From positions 43,299-107,298 of the forward strand of contig NZ_BPMK01000020.1 of the NCBI RefSeq assembly GCF_019656455.1: DNA of 64,000 bases, written 5' to 3'. The position numbers and the translations under genes were made by a program. The notes under the pieces were generated by a model. That model was not told the DNA's origin. It made no database searches and saw nothing but the letters and a program-made list of their open reading frames with translations. Shown one piece after another: positions 59,511 to 64,000 of the stretch (position 1 is the stretch's first letter; each line of letters opens with the position of its first letter). Source of the stretch: Noviherbaspirillum aridicola. GTDB lineage: Bacteria; Pseudomonadota; Gammaproteobacteria; Burkholderiales; Burkholderiaceae_D.

Positions 59511-61421
59511 TTACTCGCCCCTGGCGCGCGCCTCGATCGCCTCCCATTTTTCGAGGCTTTCGAGGAGCTGCGCGTCGATCTCCGCAAAACGCTCATTGAG
59601 CTTCTGCACTTCATCCGGGCGCTGGCGGTAGAGTTCGGGATCGGCGAGCTTTTCCGAGATGGTCTTCTGTTCCGACTCCAGCGCCGCGATCAGGGCGGGC
59701 AGCGCGTCGAGTTCGCGCTGCTCCTTGTAGCTGAGCTTCCTGGCCTTGGCCGGCGCGGTTTCCCTTGGAGCCGGCTTGGGTTCGGTTTTCTGTTCGGGCC
59801 GGGCCGCCGGCTTCTGCGGGGCCGTTTCGGCCCTGACGCGCTCCCAGTCGGAATAACCGCCGACATACTCGCGCCAGACGCCATCGCCCTCGGCCACGAT
59901 GACCTGGGTGACGACATTGTCGAGGAACCTGCGGTCGTGGCTGACCAGGAACACCGTGCCGCTGTACTCCTGCAGCAACTCCTCGAGCAGTTCCAGGGTA
60001 TCGATATCGAGGTCGTTGGTCGGCTCATCGAGGACGAGCACGTTGGAGGGCTTGGCGAACAGGCGTGCGAGCAGCAGGCGGTTGCGCTCGCCGCCGGACA
60101 GGGACTTGACCGGCGATCGCGCGCGCTCCGGCGCGAACAGGAAGTCGCCGAGATAGGTCATCACATGCTTGCGCTGGCCGTTGATCTCGACCCATTCGCT
60201 GCCGGGCGAGATGGTATCGGCCAGGCTTGCCTCGTCATTGAGCTGCGCCCGCATCTGGTCGAAGTATGCCACCTGCAGGCGGGCGCCCTGCCTGACCGTG
60301 CCGGCGTCCGGCTGCTCTTCGCCGAGGATGAGCTTGAGCATCGTGGTCTTGCCCGCGCCGTTCGGGCCGATCAGGCCGATCTTGTCCCCGCGCATGATGA
60401 TGCTGTTGAAGCGCCGTACGATGACTTTCTCGCCGTAGCGCTTCTCGACGTCGACCAGTTCGGCGACGATCTTGCCCGAGCGTTCGCTGGCCGAGGCATC
60501 GAGCTTGACCTGCCCCTGCTGGTCGCGGCGGGATGCCCGCACCCGGCGCAGCTCTTCAAGCCGCCTGACCCTGCCCTCGTTTCGCGTGCGGCGCGCTTCC
60601 ACGCCCTTGCGGATCCAGACCTCTTCCTGCGCGAGAAACTTGTCGAACTTCGCGTTCTCGATCGCCTCGACTTCCAGCTGTTCCGCCTTGCGCTTCTGGT
60701 AAGCGCTGAAATTGCCCGGATAGGACAGCAGGCGGCCGCGGTCGAGTTCGATGATGCGGGTGGCGACGTTGTCGAGGAAGGAGCGGTCGTGCGTGATGAA
60801 CAGGATGCTTCCCTTGAACTCGCGCAGCAGCGACTCCAGCCAGAGAATCGCGTTGAAATCGAGGTGGTTGGTCGGCTCGTCGAGCAACAGGACGTCGGGC
60901 GCCGAGACCAGGGCGCGGGCCAGCGCCACGCGCTTCTGGGTGCCGCCCGACAGCGTGCCCATCGCCGCCTGCTTGTCGAGCGCCAGGCGGGCCAGGATGG
61001 CTTCGACCCGGTTGCCCAGGCTCCAGGCATCGGCGGCGTCGAGCAGGGTCTGCAACTGGTGCATGCGGTCCATGATCGCCTCGTCCTCGCTGCCGCCGAG
61101 GCGCGCCGCCAGATCGTTGTACTCGGCGAGCATGCGCTGCATCGACGCCAGCCCTGATGCGACCGCGTCGAACACGCTCATCTCCGGCGCGAACTGCGGC
61201 TCCTGCTCCACATAGGCGATCTTGATCCCTTGCTGCATCACCATCAGCCCGTCGTCGAGCTTCGACTGTCCCGCGATGATCTTCAGCAGGGAAGACTTGC
61301 CTGTACCGTTGCGGCCGATGAGACCGACGCGTTCCGAGGCTTCGAGAGAGAACTCGGCGTGATCGAGCAATGCGACGTGACCGAATGCAAGCTGCGCGTC
61401 GGTGAGAGAAATGACTGCCAT
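59511..61421 (-). CDS. uup: ABC-F ATPase, Uup type
   Basis: A 636-residue soluble protein with two ABC ATPase domains and no membrane segments. Walker A motifs are GRNGTGKSS (first) and GPNGAGKTT (second), signatures LSGGTQKRVALARAL and LSGGERNRLLLARL, and DEPTNHLD/DEPTNDLD. A C-terminal coiled coil (RELDALPALIAALESEQKTI) marks Uup. ABC-F proteins act on translating ribosomes; Uup affects ribosome function and transposon precise excision. ATG 61421 gives the standard N-terminus; the longer frame is rejected. Confidence 0.94.
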   Translation of the reverse strand: MAVISLTDAQLAFGHVALLDHAEFSLEASERVGLIGRNGTGKSSLLKIIAGQSKLDDGLMVMQQGIKIAYVEQEPQFAPEMSVFDAVASGLASMQRMLAEYNDLAARLGGSEDEAIMDRMHQLQTLLDAADAWSLGNRVEAILARLALDKQAAMGTLSGGTQKRVALARALVSAPDVLLLDEPTNHLDFNAILWLESLLREFKGSILFITHDRSFLDNVATRIIELDRGRLLSYPGNFSAYQKRKAEQLEVEAIENAKFDKFLAQEEVWIRKGVEARRTRNEGRVRRLEELRRVRASRRDQQGQVKLDASASERSGKIVAELVDVEKRYGEKVIVRRFNSIIMRGDKIGLIGPNGAGKTTMLKLILGEEQPDAGTVRQGARLQVAYFDQMRAQLNDEASLADTISPGSEWVEINGQRKHVMTYLGDFLFAPERARSPVKSLSGGERNRLLLARLFAKPSNVLVLDEPTNDLDIDTLELLEELLQEYSGTVFLVSHDRRFLDNVVTQVIVAEGDGVWREYVGGYSDWERVRAETAPQKPAARPEQKTEPKPAPRETAPAKARKLSYKEQRELDALPALIAALESEQKTISEKLADPELYRQRPDEVQKLNERFAEIDAQLLESLEKWEAIEARARGE

Positions 61422-61553
61422 TGAAGGGAACCTGTGGAATAGGGTGTAGCGCGGAATGAAGCAGGCATTGTACCGATTGTGGGTGGAGAGGCGATATTTC
61501 CGCGAGGTCTCGGCTATAATGCCGGGCGTGGCGCATCGAGCGCCCGTCCGTGT

Positions 61554-61583
61554 CTCGCCGTAGTTCAAGGGGAGAACAGCCGC
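61554..61583 (+). pseudogene. 5' fragment of a tRNA gene
   Basis: CTCGCCG-TA-GTTC-AAGGG-GAGAAC-A-GCCGC has the layout of an acceptor 5' strand, U8/A9, a D-arm with GTTC/GAAC pairing, and the 5' side of an anticodon stem. The 3' side (GCGGC), anticodon and T-arm do not follow. A TATAAT with GC-rich discriminator lies 34 bases upstream. It vaguely resembles tRNA-Arg (CCU), but the isoacceptor is uncertain. Confidence 0.45.
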
Positions 61584-61670
61584 ATCAGTGCTGGCTTATC
61601 GCCGACCTCGTATCACTTCCGTATCACCAATTTCCCGAAGCGACGAAATGAAGGCCTCGCCTTTCACTGA

Positions 61671-61867
61671 AGAAGTGGGCTTTCCAGGCTGCCTGTTGGC
61701 GTCGTGCCTCTATATACAAAGGGGATGCCCCGGGCGAGTGGACCGGGGATTTCGAATGCCGAAAGGAATGCTGGCAGAATGCCTGCAGACGACTTCGAGT
61801 GGTACCGCGTCACCCCGGAGGTGAACAAGGTCGCCAAGAGCGAGGACTATTTCATCCGCCCGCTCTG
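61671..61867 (+). pseudogene. Remnant of an unidentified coding sequence
   Basis: An open stretch with no start codon region, ending MPADDFEWYRVTPEVNKVAK and a short tail before TGA. The tail weakly recalls the end of SOS-response-associated peptidases, but I would not assign it. It is flanked by the tRNA fragment and an orphan gene, consistent with island decay. Confidence 0.25.
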
Positions 61868-61939
61868 ACCTGTTCGCGGCCTCCAGGCCGCTTCGACGTT
61901 GCGCTCAAGATATGACGAGTGTAAACGTTTGTAAGCCTA

Positions 61940-62317
61940 ATGGACGTACACTTAGATCTGTCGCCATTGAACCGGTCCGCATCTATGACTACTCTGCACG
62001 CCACCTTGGAATTTGCTCACCGTCTTCGTTTATCGGCCCAGGCCGGGCAAGGCCCTGAGCATATGCTGCTGCATAAGGCAGCCGCGGAGATTGAAGAGCT
62101 CCACATGCAACTACAAGAGGCCCGCAAAGATACTTCCCGACTTCTGCTAGCAGCCGCTGATCTTGACGGGTTTCTCTTCGACCCGATGAACAAGACGGAC
62201 TACATCGATCAGGTAGCAGGAGAGCGTGGACATGCTGCGCCTACCGACGAAGACGTATTAGAAGCAATCAGGCGGATGATTGATTACCAGCTGACCGCGT
62301 TCGCGAAGGAAAGCTAA
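61940..62317 (+). CDS. Hypothetical protein, accessory region
   Basis: A 125-residue acidic, mostly helical protein: TLEFAHRLRLSAQAGQGPEH and KAAAEIEELHMQLQEARKD suggest a coiled coil, and DVLEAIRRMIDYQLTAFAKE a C-terminal helix. No ribosome site is clear for ATG 61940; ATG 61985 (MTTLHATLEF) is an alternative. No recognisable family. Base composition is less GC-rich than the core genes, like its neighbours, suggesting recent acquisition. Confidence 0.6.
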   Translation: MDVHLDLSPLNRSASMTTLHATLEFAHRLRLSAQAGQGPEHMLLHKAAAEIEELHMQLQEARKDTSRLLLAAADLDGFLFDPMNKTDYIDQVAGERGHAAPTDEDVLEAIRRMIDYQLTAFAKES

Positions 62318-62501
62318 CGGATTGCTTAAGAGAGGAGCACGGCCGTAAAATTGCCCCTGGGCCGGAGCTCTCCCCATTCCCAGCCTACGAAGACCGCATG
62401 CGGCAGTTTGACATCCCACATCAGCTTCGCAATACTTTCCGGTAAGCACTATATCTTTCCCTTGGGTTACACTACCGCCTCTCAGGTAATGTCAGCTCAA
62501 G

Positions 62502-63629
62502 ATGAAAGTCGTCCAGTCGATCCAAGCAATGCGAGGCATTGCCGCCCTTTTCGTAGTGCTTTACCACTACCGATCCAGTTTGAACAAACATTACGAAGAT
62601 CCTGCGTTGGGTGACACGCTCTTCGGCGCCGGCTATTTCGGCGTTGACCTGTTTTTCATGATCAGTGGCTTCATCATCGTCTACGTTACCGCAGCTCGTA
62701 CCGGGGATGGCACCCTCTCTTTCCTGGCTAAGCGCCTGTTCAGAGTTGTCCCCCTAGCGGCCATTGGCACTGTCGCAGCCTTCTTCCTCCTGCCCGGGAC
62801 CGATAGCCTCAACTACCTGTGGAAAAGCCTAGCATTTATCCCGCTTAAAAATAATGATCCGCCATTCTTCGGGTACAGCGTATTGCAACCGGAATGGACC
62901 CTAACATACGAGCTAATTTTCTATTGCATCTTTGGCCTCGCCCTGGCGATCTCCCATAAGTACCGAGTCGCGATTGCTGCGGGCGTAATCCTAACGATGG
63001 TTCTTGGGGGCCAGGCACTTCTTGGGGATTTCACCCTTAATCCCTACCGCTCTCCCCTTGCTCCCTGGGATCACTGGACTGCACAACTGGTAAGCCTGAC
63101 AGCAAATCCAATGCTCCTGGAGTTCGTTTTCGGGATGCTTTGTGCTGAGGCCTATCTACGCTTCCGATCGAGCAAATCCTACCTATTAGGGCTGTTCGCC
63201 GCTACGGCACTAGTCTATTTTGTGAACCTATGGATCCACAAAAGTGTGGGCGGGCACGGTGTCCTTGGTGCTGGGCTGCCATGCTTCTTTATACTGCTGA
63301 GCCTAACGCTGTTCGAGAAATCGTCAAAGAGCTTCTACGTGCCCCAGCCCCTGATCAAGCTAGGCGACTTGTCCTACTCAATCTATCTCAGCCACTCTTT
63401 CGTATGGGAACTATTTACCCCACGAGCCGGAGAGCAGCATCTTGCGATTGAGCTTGTTGGATTAGAAAAGCTCTTAGCAATGCTTGGCACTACGCTTATT
63501 CTGAGCTGGGCGCTTTATCACTGTATCGAGTTGCCGGCTATGCGGATTGGGCGCGCTCTAATTCGAGCAGCCCATTTTGTGAAGCCGTCCGCCGTACTTA
63601 TCTGGACGAAAACAAAGTCAACAGCCTGA
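62502..63629 (+). CDS. Acyltransferase family 3 (OafA/YrhL) membrane protein
   Basis: A 375-residue membrane protein with about ten hydrophobic helices. It opens IQAMRGIAALFVVLYHYRSS and GYFGVDLFFMISGFIIVYV, whose RG...H and GVDxFFxISGF elements are diagnostic of acyltransferase-3 enzymes, which O-acetylate or succinylate surface polysaccharides. The C-terminal LGDLSYSIYLSHSFVWELF is also typical. The gene is clearly less GC-rich than the region to the left and lies beside mobile-element debris, so recent transfer is likely. No SGNH domain is attached. Confidence 0.9.
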   Translation: MKVVQSIQAMRGIAALFVVLYHYRSSLNKHYEDPALGDTLFGAGYFGVDLFFMISGFIIVYVTAARTGDGTLSFLAKRLFRVVPLAAIGTVAAFFLLPGTDSLNYLWKSLAFIPLKNNDPPFFGYSVLQPEWTLTYELIFYCIFGLALAISHKYRVAIAAGVILTMVLGGQALLGDFTLNPYRSPLAPWDHWTAQLVSLTANPMLLEFVFGMLCAEAYLRFRSSKSYLLGLFAATALVYFVNLWIHKSVGGHGVLGAGLPCFFILLSLTLFEKSSKSFYVPQPLIKLGDLSYSIYLSHSFVWELFTPRAGEQHLAIELVGLEKLLAMLGTTLILSWALYHCIELPAMRIGRALIRAAHFVKPSAVLIWTKTKSTA

Positions 63630-63707
63630 CGAACAGGGTCAAGCTTGCGGACTTCTAGCTTGGCTTGGCACGAACGAAGTTACAGCAGTTGGGGTGCCAG
63701 CACTGAA

Positions 63708-63873
63708 TCACTTAAGCAGCGCCCTCTCAGCCTCCCGACGTTGCACCAGCCCCTTGAGCACCCGGCCACCTCCCCTCACCCACTTCATGATCTCGACCGC
63801 CGCCGCGCCCCAGTCCCCGGCGTTCACCCGCTTGCGCAGCGTCGACGACTTCAGCCGCCCGGTACCGAGGTTG
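63708..63873 (-). pseudogene. C-terminal fragment of a phage GH24 lysozyme (endolysin) cut by an IS element
   Basis: Read on the minus strand into the stop at 63708-63710, the frame gives LGTGRLKSSTLRKRVNAGDW, then AAAVEIMKWVRGGGRVLKGL and VQRREAERALLK. This is the end of T4-type/lambdoid endolysins (GH24), enzymes that cleave peptidoglycan. The frame is interrupted at 63873, where the IS end begins; the catalytic N-terminal part would lie beyond the element, outside the window. It is evidence of a former prophage. Confidence 0.8.
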
Positions 63874-64000
63874 TGACCTGCTCCCCGAGATTAGTACGGC
63901 AATGATGTAGAGTCTGCCTCCGTGGGAGGTAGCATGAAGAAGCGTTTCACAGAAGAACAAATCATAGGCATCCTGAAGGAAGCCGAGGCAGGCGCGAAGG
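63874..64000 (+). mobile_element. Left end of an IS3-family insertion sequence (continues past window)
   Basis: TGACCTGCTCCCCGAGATTA at 63874 has the TGACCTGC-type terminus common in IS3-family (IS407-like) elements. It interrupts the lysozyme frame and is followed by the transposase OrfA start. The right end and target duplication are outside the window. Confidence 0.75.
63934..64000 (+). CDS. IS3-family transposase OrfA (partial)
   Basis: Only 22 codons are visible: MKKRFTEEQIIGILKEAEAG, the start of the helix-turn-helix OrfA subunit of IS3-family (IS407-group type) transposases. GGGAGGT is 3-8 bases before the ATG. The rest of orfA and orfB lie beyond the window. Confidence 0.88.
   Translation, partial: MKKRFTEEQIIGILKEAEAGAK

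Larger units (their letters stand above)
61422..61939. other. Junction region with tRNA fragment and broken coding sequence
   Basis: About 520 bases of patchwork. There is a stable-RNA-type -10 box (TATAAT, 61515-61520) followed by a 5' tRNA fragment. Next comes sequence in which one frame (61671-61867) ends in a conserved-looking tail DFEWYRVTPEVNK before a stop, but has no start region. It marks the change from core genome to accessory sequence. Confidence 0.55.

Overview
The window is GC-rich chromosomal DNA that looks like a betaproteobacterium of the order Burkholderiales, most likely Oxalobacteraceae (Herbaspirillum, Noviherbaspirillum or Massilia type). This rests on codon use, on a Bpt-type arginyltransferase, and on the gene order scpB-rluB-rimP-nusA-infB-rbfA-truB. 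The genus is an inference, because no 16S rRNA or other definitive marker is present.

Positions 1-28000 form an accessory 'envelope glycan and stress' region. It holds an SRPBCC protein and an Atm1-like ABC exporter, then a GT2 / radical-SAM-SPASM / GT / heme-binding-protein operon (2.5-6.2 kb). Next come small envelope proteins (PRC-barrel, membrane protein, MscS channel, glycine-zipper lipoprotein; 6.2-8.9 kb) and a GT4 / SDR / HAD phosphatase / GT9 operon (9.2-13.2 kb). These are followed by a hemerythrin-like protein, a half-length Ku-like protein, a catalase with an ankyrin partner, a DUF421 protein, a second PRC-barrel protein and an 852-residue glycosyltransferase-FAD protein fusion (13.4-20.8 kb). 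A hybrid histidine kinase, two sigma-54 activators, a Gly/Ser-rich lipoprotein and a general-stress SDR close the region (21.5-28 kb). The strongest pattern is a set of sigma-54 (-24/-12) promoter matches in front of many of these otherwise unrelated genes: 561, 619, 2489, 8970, 9179, 13338 and 28036, with weaker ones at 14815, 20987, 21356 and 25757. The two sigma-54 activators and the hybrid kinase lie in the same region. I read this as a locally encoded sigma-54 regulon for cell-surface and stress functions.

Positions 28-61.4 kb are core genome: dusA, a class-III aminotransferase, an EamA transporter, typA, the nusA-infB operon (rimP, nusA, infB, rbfA, truB) preceded by rluB, scpB and an initiator tRNA-Met, a Nudix hydrolase, an ammonium transporter with its own sigma-54 promoter, aat, bpt, pyrD, an aldo/keto reductase, clpS-clpA, a cold-shock gene, a NarX/NarL-type two-component pair, icd, an RluE-type pseudouridine synthase, a DUF192 protein, rpsT, murJ, a SirB1-family protein and an Uup-type ABC-F protein. 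A promoter followed by a terminator-like hairpin in the rimP leader suggests attenuation of the nusA operon.

Positions 61.5-64 kb are a different, less GC-rich patch. A 5' fragment of a tRNA gene is followed by broken coding sequence, an orphan hypothetical gene, an acyltransferase-3 gene, and a phage GH24 lysozyme tail cut by the left end of an IS3-family element. This looks like a genomic-island or prophage junction. No CRISPR array or rRNA was seen.
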